A stretch of 64,000 bases of DNA, taken from contig CM067357.1 in the NCBI GenBank assembly GCA_034190875.2, positions 19,276,726 to 19,340,725 of the forward strand, read 5' to 3'. Position numbers and translations under genes: made by a program. The stretch is from Urechis unicinctus. Lineage: Eukaryota; Annelida; Polychaeta; Xenopneusta; Urechidae. Position 1 is the stretch's first letter, and the number at the start of each line of letters is the position of its first letter. The notes below the pieces were generated by a model. That model did not search any database, was not told the DNA's origin, and saw only the letters and a program-made list of their open reading frames with translations. Shown piece by piece: positions 45,701 through 61,200 of the stretch.

Positions 45701-48700
45701 AGAATGACTTGTATGTATCATCCTGATATGCTAGTGAATGTAGATTACCCTTCTAGCATTTATCGTAGCAGTGTAAATTAAGTTCATTATTACATTGCCA
45801 AGGGTTATTGTGCTCACAAGCTTATCATGTTGTCTACAATACCACGTCAGCAACAAGCTCTAATGTCATTGAATTAAAATTGCTGAGAGCGCTAACATTC
45901 AGTAACGAAAACGCAATTGATGGCAATTGAGCAATAATCTGCAACATTACTTAACATAAAATCTTCGAAGGCAAATTAATTATAATATGTTCTTGTAATA
46001 GATATACGTTACAAGCAATATAATAATGGGAATTCTGAGTAATAAATGGAGTTTACAAATGCACTATGACTTTTTATAAACGCTAAGAGACCCAATAGCG
46101 TAAAACTTGATTAGATGACACTGTTCTGGTCGAAACATAACGGTCAGTATCTTCGTCAATGTGTACAGTAATTACACCTTCAACCAACCTCTGGATCGGT
46201 ACTCTGCGTGTTATCATATTACGTAAATAAGTCGTGACGTGATAGCAAAATGAAACCAACCGGCGACTGCGTTTGACGCATCAATACGTGCAATTAAATA
46301 GAGAGAGCGGAGACTATGAATTAAATTGGACAACGGGGTATCATTATCCCCACACATAGGCAATATCACTAAATAGAGTATATCTTCATAACAAATATCC
46401 TCCCTTTAATAATTGTTGAATAAAGAGTTTGTTAAAACAGAGTATTGCTTATCATTCATCTATGAGCAATGCAACTGCTTACTATTGCCGACAATAATGT
46501 TTAGAAGTGGACAGAATTTTTGTGGCGGAAACCATGCATCATTTTTTGGGTGACAAATGACGTCCCGGAAGTGAACTATTTTTTGCCTTTTAAATGGGTA
46601 ATGTATCTGTTATGCATCACTCATATGCCTGTTGGTCATCAACGAATCCCACTTGCTGACGCCTGTTAGCTTGCTGGAGGTTCTTCCGATTAATAGCATG
46701 TGTTACATTATATATAGGAGCATAATGAGCATAATGAGCAAAGGGAACATGCCTTCCCAATGACCATCTTTAACCATATAGAGGCCCATATTCAGAGAAG
46801 GCAATCTGGCTTGATGCAAACCATGTGTTATGAAACTAATGATATTCATTATATTTGATAATGATGGAAGAGGTCCCGAATATACTTCGTGTCTGTAATT
46901 GCAATAGGTGTGGAATGATACCCATAAAGCGGTATCTGATAGGGCACGAACTTCTAATTGAAATAATGAATCTGTATTCAAAATATCGGGGTAATTGATT
47001 TAAATGTTTCCGACATTGACGCCTGATTTTCGAGATATCATGCGTTCGAAGATTCTTCCTTTGTACAGACAAGGTAGAAATTTACTACTACAAAATGCTA
47101 ACAGCGGTATAATATTGAAGGCGATTACACGCCAAGATAATTGCCCGGTATGTATGAACGTGAAGCATAGTTTCACTTAACATGCCATAGCGGAATTTAT
47201 TACGCGCATTTATCGTCGGAGGCTTCCCGATATCAATCTCTCAGCTCTGTATCGACACGATTGCCGAGGCCAACTCATGCCAACGTGTGCATAATGTACT
47301 GATCATTTCGGAGTTGAAAATATTCAATTGTGGTGGAGGCATTTATTCTGCAGCATCAATCACATTAGCATGCAGATTGAGCCTATAGTTGACTAATCAA
47401 GCATAAAGCAGCGCATACATATTACAAAGATATGGTTGAGTCTTTCAAGGGATGCCGCCTTAAACAAAACGTTACTCACATGGTACGACGTAAGAGCAGA
47501 ACATTGCAAGGCATGTACATGTCGTTAAGTATTAGGATGAGGAAGATATTTCTCGGATTACCACCTCCATTTAGGCGGACAATAAACACTTAATTTGCCA
47601 ATGCGTGGTAGGTATGCACTTGAACAAGACTGTTTCTTCGCGATCCTTTGTGCTCAACTATGAAATTGAATTTAGCAAGCAACAGATCACGCACTGTTGG
47701 TGCTCGACTTGCCTTGATAATGTCAATAGGCGCAGATAATGATTTTCTCCAGGAGAACTTACAGAACAGCTGGATATGAAGTACATTAGGCTATGGCAAT
47801 AATCAACATTTTCAATCAACTTCGTCAATGCCTACAGTGGCTTTCGCACATAACATTGCCTTATTGAGGGTTAAATGTTGTACATCGCGTACACTTGCAT
47901 AGATGAAAATATTAAAATGAAACACCCGTTATTCGTTGTCATAGGTGGCGTGATTGTGACAAATATGACGTCGTTACATATCACACTGTAAGGCACCGTA
48001 CACAAATATATAAATCTCCAAGGCTCGCCAGAATCAGATATTGGGTTAAGCTATCTTTGTCGGAATGAGATCGTGCAATTGACCTATATAATTTAATCCT
48101 CTTTATCTCAAAAACATCTTCGTAGCAGACAGTGCACCCTACCGGTTGTAATCGCGTAAATGTGCCCGTTTCTCAGTGCCCTACGGTAATGTGTCTCAGT
48201 GAGTCTCAATTCACCTTTGTTTGTTGCTTTACAGTGCCAATATTTTGGTTCCTTTAGCAGTGAATTTAGATATAGTGCCCATGTTTGACGCTTAAAGGCT
48301 TTTTTTCAGAATGAAACTAAGTCACCGTAGTGTAGTTATGTGGCTAATCATGCAAGATTTCATTCCCCCATACCCACATAAGTGGCATTCAGTTTGATGT
48401 AAGCTTCAATGGCGGCAACTCACTTTCCCTTAACAAAAAACACGTGGTTAAACTTTGCTAATGGCAATCGTGTTTGATAGAAGCTTGTTTAGCCAAATAA
48501 ACACCACAGTCATTGCGAAATTGCGAAATATAACGCTTTAGACAAGCTTTTCGCAGCAAACGTCTAAAATAAAACTGTCACTGAAAATTGATAACCCAGT
48601 GTCTCGTCGGTAAAACTGGATGCATATGGAATTACCCAAGACAAATACTTTCAAGACGCAGCGACATGGAGAAGCTTATAGTATTTTAATGATATATCCG

Positions 48701-50934
48701 GTGCCACCCGTGTTCCGTGATGTTGCGTCTTCGTGCTTTCATGTGTGCATGTAACCCATGTCATTTAATATAACTAATCGTGTGTTTGAGCACAAAACGT
48801 TACCTCCGCTGAGCTAATGCATTTTAAGTGTACACCGACTAGACAAAGTTATTTTGACATCAACTGAAAGAATGACTGATGTGTTAGTGTCTCGTGCAAT
48901 AGTAGAAAATTGAAAAGTACGGAACTGATATGTTGAACGTAACTTGTTTGGACCTTAATATTCTTTGCGGCTGAAAATATGTGCAAAATATTTGACTTTG
49001 TGCTTCTCATTTCATTGGCATTAAATCGCAATAAACATTAAGGTTGGAGATAGATCCTCTTTTCTAGAAGATTGATCATAATCCGTCTCGGGTATTGGCT
49101 TGCCGATTGTACATTTGGATTACATTTATGCGAACATGTAAGAGCTTATATATACTCGATATGGTCCACGTTATTTTTGGAGTGAAGGGATCATAAATAT
49201 TCACTTCTATATCACAAACAAACACTGTCGTGAAGATATCAAATCCGATTTCATTGGTTGTTTGCGTCAATGGGCAATAACCTGCGCAGTTACGCAAAAG
49301 AGTCCAAGTTATTATGATTGTATATTGGGCGCAGCAAACCAGTTTAAATGAGCAACATTGACGAATACAGCTGTAATACACTCCTTATTGTTCCTATTGT
49401 GGTAACCATTATTAAAGTAATTACAATTCGCTTGTAGGAGGTTGGAGAAGCGACTGACATAAACGGACCTTTGTGGACGCACCGCGTTCTGGGGCCGATA
49501 TTTCGAGTTGAATATTACGTGCCGATTGCTTTGTTATTTATGTGCGTTGATGCATGCATCATATACACTGTGGTTAACGTTTAACTGGCTATTGAAATCA
49601 AGAGGGTTAAACAAACAACACAACATGTGAACCGGTGTCTGAGGTAAATTAATAGGGTTAGCTGGCAATGACATCCAGCTGTACAATATTCTATCCCCTC
49701 TGCACATGTCATATGTATTTCCTCAGTACCTGCGCATATTTCGCGTCCAGATTCAACAATGCATTGAGGTTAACTCACTTCGCTTATGCCGCAATGCCGC
49801 AACGCCGCAATGCAGTATCCCATGCCTCGAAAACCGAAAGAAAATCGAAATTATTCTGGGAGTGGCATTACATAAATCTTCTCTGTGCTACTGATATGAT
49901 TGAGATCTCGTTACAGCTGACCGAATCCATGCTAACAAACAGTCATCTACGAGTAATATGGTTATAACGTCTGGTCCCGTGAGACCTCTCACAAATCTTC
50001 TGACATAATCATATTAGTCTTACACCACCCCGTGTTTCACATTGGCAGATTAGGCCAATATGCTGTAGGTCAACAGTCGATTAAAAAATGCGTTAGGTTT
50101 TGGGTAGACAGGGCTTTGGGAGGACTGATAATGGAATAAACGAGTTTATCAAACAGGCCGGCTTTGCTGTACGTTGATGGCGCTTTAGAAACGTGTTATT
50201 ACATACTACCATCAGCTGGATTTATGATGCGGAACTACATTGAGTCGTTAAAGTACTTAAACAGCAATACTTGTAATGATTTATTCTAGTTGATATATTT
50301 TTGGTTACGAGGATAGATTATTTTGCCCCACATGATATGTTTACTACTTTTATTGCACACAACAAAAATGCGCACACAATAATCGAACATTCATATTCTT
50401 TGAAGCCAATGGTGACCCACGTAAGAACTTCTTGTAACCTCGACTTTATCTTTTGTGGCTTGTCTTTTTGCCACATTTTCGGTTGCTGTTGTCATTGGCA
50501 CGGTACATTTGTCGGGATACACAACGGAAGTGCGTGATCATTAACGATGATAGCCGCTTCTAATAACAATGATGGGTGCCAACCTATCACTGTTCTTTCA
50601 CAGAAGGGTGAATTGAAGGTAGTTTAAGCAGCACATTAACTCAGTCCGGGTTGGCATGGATACGTTAATTCATGTAAGGGAACGTCGGCAAAGACCCAGT
50701 TTTAATGGAACCAGTTATCTTTTCGATGGGAACGACCATATAAAATTCTCGTTTGCCCCAGCATAGCATCATCCTCATTACCATTTGCACTAACAGCAAT
50801 GCTTAATAATTCCACATTTCAACATGCTGCAATTGCTTATCATTATCAACAAAACTAGTGGACGGATCAGTTCACGGCTCTTTAGTTATGACACAATGCA
50901 TACAGGTCCCGTATTTGTAAATATGTATGCACAT
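45701..50934. other. No recognised feature in about 5.2 kb
   Basis: Only short unrecognised frames are present. One repeated word, 'gagcataat', occurs at 46718-46740. A weak match of about 25 bases links 47075-47100 with 40275-40305. Highly decayed giant-repeat DNA is possible. Confidence 0.4.
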
Positions 50935-51985
50935 TGGATTGCTTCAAGATGCTGATTATATCATACAACTATGTTTGATATTAATTGCTCCCTTGCTTTA
51001 AATAGACACATGATTATCCAATGCGTCACGAAATGGCATTTTGTTCAAATGGCTGACATATATACAATTCTAGAGGTAACCAGAAATAAACCATGTTTCT
51101 GCAACGATATGGTAGAAAAATGAATCAGACTGAATCTAGTCCGATAGCTTTATGATTCCTGTGTATTCCGAAAGTGGTTATGCACGACCTGATTTTACAT
51201 TGCTGATTATTTTTACCCACTATTGTATTGTAATGCCTCATATTCTAATTTTTTGATCAAAAAGACTATAATAAAAACTATTTCTAGAATTAATAAAATG
51301 GTTTGCCCATTTCGTGTACGATATCATTCGTCTCGAAGCAAGATTCAGACAGATTATCTTGTACAAGTCAAGGAGCACTGCACAAGCCACAATTTACTGC
51401 CAGTTTTGATCATATGTTGCATGATGCTACCTCCATGATTCAGAAACTTATTAACAGCAATATGATTTGAAATGTTTTCGGCATTTTCTATCGAACGCAT
51501 TTTTTCAAATGTGCTTAATATTCTTTTAGTTTATCTGAATCTGGTATTCGGTGCTTCAAGATACCTTCCAATGGTAAAAGCGAGTGATTTGTGAGCATAA
51601 CCAACCATACGTTGATCTCTATCACGGGCTTAATAAAGGGCGTCAACAATCATCGCTCACGTGGATAGATGTTGTCAACTAAATGTATGACGCCACAATA
51701 CTACCTACCATCAAACTTATAAATACTTCCACTGTTGAACTGCATGAAACTGTTGCATTTTTTTAACATTTATCTTGCCATTATGTCACTTATATTTGGA
51801 TTATTTGCACATATTAAGTGAAGCAGATTCCTGTTCAAGTCATCCTTTAAGCATCCCTTCTTAAATTGATTAATCAAAATATGGTTGTCTATGACGATAC
51901 CTGTACATATTGTGAATTTAAACTTGCAATCGGCATGGTTCATATCTGAATTAAAACAGATGCCTGCCATCAGGAAATGAGAAAT
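50935..51985 (+). repeat. Giant repeat copy B3
   Basis: This aligns in order with 15500-16475, starting at 'agatgctgattatatca', through 'cgatatcatt' and the transposase segment. It ends just before TA arrays. Confidence 0.85.
51300..51965 (-). pseudogene. PIF/Harbinger-type transposase remnant
   Basis: Minus-strand codons at 51679-51662 read V-D-N-I-Y-P, aligned with G-D-G-G-Y-P at 16291-16274 and V-D-S-G-Y-P at 36460-36477. A following block reads Q-R-M-V-G-Y-A-H-K-S-L-A and then E-A-P-N-T-R-F-R. The upstream stretch near 51910-51810 aligns with 36080-36190. Stops and frame changes are present. This is the third copy of the same segment. Confidence 0.65.
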
Positions 51986-51999
51986 TATCTACTTACTTT

Positions 52000-52320
<321 letters not shown>

Positions 52321-53520
52321 CGCCAATTACAGCTCATAGAACAACGTTGAATGCCACAAACATGATATTGCGTAATTGATATCATGATCGCGGTGAGGCA
52401 TTGAATACGCAATGCGCAATTTTCATGAGCTGTAACAAGACATATTTTGGTTTACGGTCTTCCAACTTACTTTCCAATAATGGATTTATAATTTCAACAC
52501 TGTAACTATCTTCATGCTCGAATTGACAGGTTACTGTATAAAGCACTCCCTCAAAAGGCACAAGCCACCATTTAGTGAAATGTGGCTACCCTGAATCACT
52601 CTAGATTCCGCTGGGTCGTCATTGAAGTGAACGTTGTTTTTGTAAAGCTTAAATTTACCAGCCAGAACATCATTCTATGGATTGCGCGCCCGCATTGCTA
52701 AATGGTTTTGTTAGTAGATAAACAAATAAACAGCGAGAAAAAAACTACTAGATGCATTGTGAGAAAGTCAGTTTTGTAAATTATGCCACTCTTTAAATCA
52801 CATAAGAGCACAACCTCCCATTTGATACATCTGTTAAGCAGGTTATCCATATATGTCATTACATTTCATGGTTTCGAATGTTATATTTTGATCAAACAGA
52901 CGGTACTGCTGGATGAGATTTTGCATTGGTATTGAAGTCAGCCACTGCAAACATCCTGGCCACAACATGTTTTCAGCCGGGATACTTTCCACTACGAAGG
53001 GGACAGTGATGACCTGGTGTAGCAACAGTTACGCATGCTGTATTGGAAGAGATATCGGGTAAATACTGGTCCTGCAGAATACTCTCAAGCCGACTGGAGA
53101 TGAATGTAGTTGGCAGCATTTTGGATCACTATTTAATGGTATTCTATGTGTTTGAGAATGGGCTCATTGCAACGTGACAGCGGTCAGATGAACTTTAGAG
53201 AAGTTTAGAATACGCTTGACACCTTTGACGACGTCGTTTATGTCCTTGACAGATATATAACCACGCAACAAGAATGCGTGCAACTACGCAGTAACTAAAA
53301 ACTGCAATAAAGCGCTAACAGCTTGACAGGTAGAGAACATGCCCCCAGTTCCAGGCAAAACCGCTTCGAGCGACGGCGGCATTCCTAACTGCAGCGACGG
53401 AAACCAAAGAATGTGAAGGCATGAATTGGTTTTAATTCAGGCGCCCTTGAAAAACAAGCTGTCGTCCAGAAAATTTCTGGTGTTTTTTTTTGTACCAATG
53501 GTTCCGGGACGACAATAGGT
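52321..53520. other. No recognised feature
   Basis: A short complementary echo, 'acagctcat' at 52329 and 'atgagctgt' at 52425, is present. No gene was recognised. Confidence 0.45.
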
Positions 53521-54634
<1,114 letters not shown>

Positions 54635-54638
<4 letters not shown>

Positions 54639-56150
54639 CTATTTTATGCTATAAACCTCCATGTTTTAATTAATCATTCAGTATATCCTCAAGTTGCAAT
54701 GTGGTATATCAATGCATCCTAACCATTATGTTACAATTGTAACAGTATCAGTCGTGTGCTATTGCATAAGCACAGTATTGCTCGGCAACGATATGTTCGA
54801 CATACACTTTATAAATATGATCCACGAAGCAAGAAAATGGACCTACAAGGACCCCTCGGGTTACAATATCAAATTTCTCTCCAATTTGATTGCTGTAGAC
54901 AACCAAAACGGACAGCGTATCCCACTGTAGCTGTGCGGCGTGGCTAAAAATGCCGAGCATATCAATTATAATCAGTGCGACAAGGGACAATTTTAGAGGG
55001 CGAATGTCTGCCAATAATTTGGCCGAATGTATTCGGTGAGTAGTATTGCTGCACATGCATGGCATCAAACCTGCATAAAGACTGAAGTTTTGGCTGCGCC
55101 CATCAAGTTGATTGGACTTTGATCGACTCATCAATTATGATAAGGGCTTTTTGTACCATAATAACGCAGCATATATATTGATTTCATGATCTAATGTCAA
55201 ATATTTGTGTTAACCAAAAACTCGATAGGCATCTGTGTGAGCGATCGGCTGGCGTTTTTTTTAAGGAGAAAGTTGATTGGCCCAAGTTATGCAGAGAGAC
55301 TGATTTGTCAAGCAACTGTTTCCGCAATTAAATCAGGGTGTCGTTCAATCAGAAGCAATCGTCGTGACTAAAGAAGCTTGGCTTTCATGCGAGGGCTCAT
55401 CCGCATGTGTATTTTCTGCAAGCCAATAAGTTTACAATGATTATTTCAGCATGCGCTTGTCGTTCACAATGAATACGCTGCTGTTTCGTTTGACTGGTTT
55501 ATTGTGCCATAGTGCGCCCCTTAAATGCCATTAGTATGTTGTTGATGTTTAGAGCTGTAGTTTTCGATTGATAATCAAGCAATTCTAATGAGGGCTATTT
55601 GAGGTTAGAAATCACTGTCTTATCACACTGCCGAAGAAGACAGACAACGTTATCAAGCAAACCACTGCATTGGCTTAATTAGATGATAAGGAACCGGTAA
55701 CATAAAGCTACTGACGAGGAGCTTTGTACTTACGCTCACTCGTCTTCTCCTACAACGAAGCCAATCCACACCTCATTATCGATGGACATTTCGCAGTGCT
55801 TTGGTCTAACCGAGGCCTGAATAAACTGTGCCGTCTTAAGTCACCGCATTGCTTATATTTTACCACCTTAGTCATTGCCTTTGCGATCAACGAAGGAAGT
55901 GCAAATAGATTGGTTAACATTGACTAGAACATATAGTGGGAAATAATCTATTGACCATAAGGTTTTAGCGACGCTAGGGGTTTGGCAGCATAACGTGGGA
56001 TAATTGTCTCGTGTTGCTTAACTTACTTTACAACATCTTTGGCAAGAGGCCAGGAATTAAGTTTGTTTGTATATTTATTAATTGGTCAAGCTGCTGCGCT
56101 TGAAAGTCGAGCAGCATGAACCGGTTGATAAGTGGAAATACGTATATAGG
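54635..56150. other. No recognised feature
   Basis: A minus-strand frame of 128 residues (54748-55134) overlaps plus-strand frames of similar length. None has a recognised domain. Confidence 0.45.
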
Positions 56151-56179
56151 GGCGGGTCTAATTAACACGGCGCATGACT

Positions 56180-56398
56180 CTGTCTTGACGGCAAAGTGGT
56201 TAATTGTTTGCTTTCTCGTGACTCGATTGTAAAATGAGATAACCTTTCAATTTTTCTCAGGGGTTGATTACGTGAAGTTGTCAATACGTGAATCAATACG
56301 TTGCCAAAACTACTTGCGCTGTAAGAACGTCGACCCTCAAGCGCGGGGTTCAGGTGCATTGTAAGGGGGCTGTCAAAGCATCATTATCATCGTCATCA
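56180..56398 (+). mobile_element. Second copy of the SINE-like head
   Basis: 'ctgtcttgacggcaaagtgg' aligns with 11854-11873. The A-box-like block has diverged, and the tail has 'catcattatcatcgtc'. It carries the same uncertainty as the first copy. Confidence 0.35.
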
Positions 56399-57039
56399 TG
56401 CGCAGTCACTATGACAATTTCTTGCTGAATGATCTGGATTCGATTATGTCACTGAACATACAATCCGTCGCAGCCGTCACCATTACAGTGACTGCAATCT
56501 ATTTGCGGTTATACAAAGCAAGTACTGGCTGCTGGCCGATAGGATCACATGGACACACTATAAACGTATGCATATTTTGCCGTGGCTAGTCATCATACGG
56601 GCAATTCCACACAGCGATGCTCTGTTTACGTTCTTCTACTACTTACGATTAAGTCTCGGCATCCTGCTATTACGCTATAACGCTATCACTTTTAATTATA
56701 CGAAATACGCAATGTAGATAGCATAAATGTTTTCCCAGACTGCGACAAGGCATCGATCATACGAAACTGATTAAACACCCTCCCTATTATTAGCGAGGGT
56801 GACAATTTGTACTTAGCCTTCGGCAGATATATCAAAATAACAAATGCAGCTACACTACCAGGTAATTAGATAGAAACGTGAAGAATTCCAAGCGAGCCAG
56901 CTCACTACGCATAACGATGCTCCGTCAAACAAAATCCTTCAAACCACATTATATATTCGGTTCAACATATATTTCAAATTCTACATTACAACAGAGCACA
57001 TGTCTACCGATGTGCATTGTTATTGTCGTGACGGCAATA

Positions 57040-58244
57040 ACAACAGGGACCGGCAGACCTGTCCACGACGTTGTACAGCAATGTTAAGTCAAAAACATTG
57101 CCGAGGTCTTGGAATATGTGTAGTATTACAGCTGGTATGAATACTGTCATTTGCAACAATAACGCCCCTATACAGCGAATCGAGCAAAAACAATGATTCA
57201 TAAAATATAGTAATACATTTTTGTTTAAGAAGAAACTGTTGCTTGTAATACTTATTATTTTTCGCCAAGTATCAAAAATAAACCCAGCAGCGTTACATTC
57301 AAGTGCAGTATGTGCGGAGCATTACCGCTAATCTCCTACTTTCTGCCCAGCCATTCTGCTATCACTAGCGTAACAGTCAATTAATGGTGCTAAACTTTCA
57401 TTGACTATCCGGCAATTTAAAAAAATAGTTTTCTTTTTTCTCTTACATGTTGATAAATCCAGGGGATGCGATCTATCTTGTCATATTCTAACACTTATGT
57501 AATCATTTGAGAGTGATATGGTCGGAACCGTTTTGGTTGTACATATGACGTAAGGCTAATCCGAGGTTTACAAATACTGAGCTTCGAAACTTAGCAACCG
57601 GAAAGTTTGTGTTGGTGCTTGAAGATTAAGCTGGTAAAATATGGACTGTATTAGGCCGTCTGTGCATCAGTTACAAAAGTGTCAATTATGCATACGTTAC
57701 TTCAGTAAATAATACTTGGCATGGCACTACTATACTCTTGTTCATCACAGGGAGAGCTCGTAGATTCAAACATAATCTATTACCTATTGTACCGATGTAG
57801 TCGGTTGCCAAAGCTTAGTTTTGCAGCTGCACTAACAATGATGCAGGAGAGCAGATCTGAATTGCTTGCCCAATAGCCCGAGTAGGCGTTGAGCATATTG
57901 AAAATGCAATTACAGTTGTCACAGATTTGATTGCATATAATTCCCTCCATGGATTATGCAGGGGAGGGGGAGGGCTAAGGCTGTCAATTGACCCGCCCTA
58001 TGAACAGAGTGAATGCAAGTAGTGGAACATTCTTTGTGCACAGAGCATACATGTGCTGTTGTCAGATATGAGTGCTAAAACTAAATCAGTTCTGCCTCTA
58101 AGTGTCCATGCCACCGAGGACATATCATAGACCCGTTTGGCTGGGAAATAATCCCAACCCTTATGCAACCGACTTTATACGAGATATACCCTTTCATTTG
58201 ACGGAAAGATAATGTATCTGATGCACATTCACTTATACCGTAAA
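57040..58244. other. About 1.2 kb present only in copy B2
   Basis: Copy B1 runs directly from 'aacggcaatt' to 'gtgtgccagctt' (12731-12752). Here 1.2 kb lies between the corresponding blocks. It holds a G-rich run at 57960-57975 but no recognised gene or terminal inverted repeat. It could be an insertion here or a deletion in copy B1. Confidence 0.6.
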
Positions 58245-61200
58245 TGTGCGTCAGCTTATCTTGCAAAGAGTAATGAGCTTATTGCAGAAGCAGTCAATAT
58301 TTTTCACGTAATTGGTGTTGGTGTCGATAGTTTTGCATCCTTCACGCCCAATCCCATCGTAGAAGTTAGCCTGGTTAAACAAGCCAATAAAATAGAAACT
58401 TTGTTTTGAAACCCATGTTGTGCGAGTTAACCACTGCATATAATTTAGATTTGTTTAGTGTGGTCATACGTTGCTTATGATTAAATATTATAACGCTGAT
58501 ATTGTCTTAGGCAATCGCGATTGCATATCATCCATAAGATAACGATCGTTTTCCGATTAGCATGATATGCATCATATTAGCGAATAGTTGTAGAGCCGTG
58601 TAGTGTGGCTTGTTGTTTATTTTTCTTTGTCAATCCCTTAATTTGTTAAGCATTCGTGGCGAGAGATCACTTAAACTATCGAAAGTTTCAAAACGTTGGA
58701 AACTCGCTAGAGATTAAGTAAGAAAGGGTATAATTTATGGAAACACTCATCAAACGTAACTTCTCTGGTATCGCACCTGTTCAGAGAGAAGACAGCTGAA
58801 TCAATGTTAACAAAATGTCAAAAACAAATTAAGTTTTAGAATCGTCCGGTTTATCTAGCTGCACAGTTATGTTTATCTTAAAAAAGTATGGCGTAAATGT
58901 TGGGAAACGGGTTGATCACATAAACAAATTAGAATGTTTGATTGTTTTCGAAGAATCTACATGATTTATTGCAAAAGTATTTCAGTCATAACGCCTTTAA
59001 CTTGCTCAGGGCCAAATGCTTTTATATATGCTTTGCATAGTTTTTGGAGATTTTTCCCCCTCCTTTCTAGTAAGCCTAGTTTTTAAACCTTGCGTATCGT
59101 TGATGGTTTTTGTCAATCCCAAGGTATCTAATCTAAAAATAGATGGCTATTTATAATCTAGTATGTTAACGAAACAGTGCTAGCGGCGGATTTATTCGTG
59201 CTTCTTTGTATGAATGGTGTGGTGATTCATTTTTCAATCCCCTGCACAGTCAGTCATGGTCAACTTAACGTCAGCCTGTACGTTGCGCAGATTTGACAGA
59301 TCGGTAACAGCGGTCATACTTTTTTATATATATTATAGGCGTTTATCTGTACATTCCCTTCCTATACCGTTATAAGTATGGTCACACAATTCGCCATAAC
59401 ATACGACCTGGCTTAACTTATACCAGTTTTATCGGTTGGATGGGTGCAAGCAGCAGTGCTTGCGACATTGTCTTTACATTGCCCGTCGTAAACGCCCCAT
59501 GCGATGATCGGTGGTTATGAACATGCCAGTGCCTGTTAGACATTAGAAATGCTTGAATACCCTCGAATATAAAAGTTGTGGCAATTGATGCCGGAGACAC
59601 GCATCGACGCGTGAGTTTAATTCCATATAACGTCTAAAAATCCTATGCGTATCGTGTAAAATGTTGTATGATGTACCGCAATAGGTTTTATATAAGCGAA
59701 GAAATCCGAAAAGGCGCCCTTAGTTTATACACTAACTCTTCGTTGAATACATTTTCAAGACGCAGCAAAATATTTCTACAAGGCTTACTGCTCAGATGTC
59801 GCTGTTACTCGTGCCATTGGTGAAGTATGGCATGTCGATAGATTTTGGCGAGGAAAACAACTTCAGATATATTCGTGAATGATGGATTACCTGCAGAATC
59901 CCAGATGAACTACGCATTGCAGCATTTTATCCTTTTTTAACCTTAGTCAAAAAGAGCACAGGACAACAGGTTTCCCGAAAACATAACACCTAGTGGGTGG
60001 AATTAGAATCACATAAGACATCGTATTGCCAATTCCTTTTTTCATGCAAGCCAGAGCTTAACTAACCCATCCCTCATCCCCGACAATGGATACATTATTG
60101 CGGCGTTCATATTCCTCATAAGTATGGTATTCACAAAGAACTGTATTTAACTATGATTTGAGTACACGGTGTTCTTACAGCTTGCAGTCAGATGAAAATT
60201 TAGAGCCACGAATCCTTACTCGGTTAGCTTCAGTGACAGTGAGCGTTTTATGCGACTGTCCTCCCGCAAAACGTAATATGTGATGCGTAACGTAAAGAGT
60301 AAGCCATTCCATTCACGACTTATAAATTAACGATATTTCTAGCGAGTAAAATGCGCTACAAGACCTGTGATCTTGCCATTCGCTAAAATTACACGTAGGA
60401 TTATTTTGACCGTTATCAACGGTTACTATTGTAGAGCAAACGAGAAGAAACGAGTGCGCCTTTATTGGTTGCTACATTTTTGTTTGCTGTCGATATCAAA
60501 TGATCTCAAGTCAATCATCGTATATAGTCATATAGCACAGCATAATTGTCGACTCTTTGTACTCCATTTACTCTATTGTTTTACCGACATGGTTGCACCC
60601 GTGGCCATGCTGGTGTTGCTAACTGTACCTGCAGTCAAAACGTTTAATAAATGAATCGAGGGAGAGTTGAAAAGTCAGGATTTGAGGATTTCAAATTAAT
60701 ATACAAAAGAGTACCATAACTAATATAAGCTATGAATTTGTGTACAAAGCATATAGAGAGTGGATTAGACGCAAACTTTTGGTTCAGGGGTGTTGCTTAT
60801 GTCTCGCAGCCTTTGCACAACGAATAATGGATTATTAATTAAACTTGAATATGTATGCTAGTAGGATAACCCCAGGATGCTGATCATATCACTCAACATT
60901 GTAAGATATTAATCGCTCTCGTGCTTTGAATAGATACCTGATTATTCTGTGCATTACAGAATGGCATGTTGCACAAATAGCTGACACGGATACAATTCTA
61001 GAGGTAACCAGAAACAGACCCACGCTTCTGCAACGAAATTGTAGAAAGTTGAACAAGACACTGACTCTTATCTGACAACATTAGGTTCCTGTTTGTTCCG
61101 AAGAGTTTGCATAACATGATTTTACATTGCAGATTATCTTTACCCACTAATATGTAGAATATAAATATGCTTCATATTCTTACTTTTTAATCAATATTAC

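Noticed and set aside
54748-55134. A 128-residue minus-strand frame as a gene
   Set aside because: Overlapped by plus-strand frames of similar quality, with no domain recognised.
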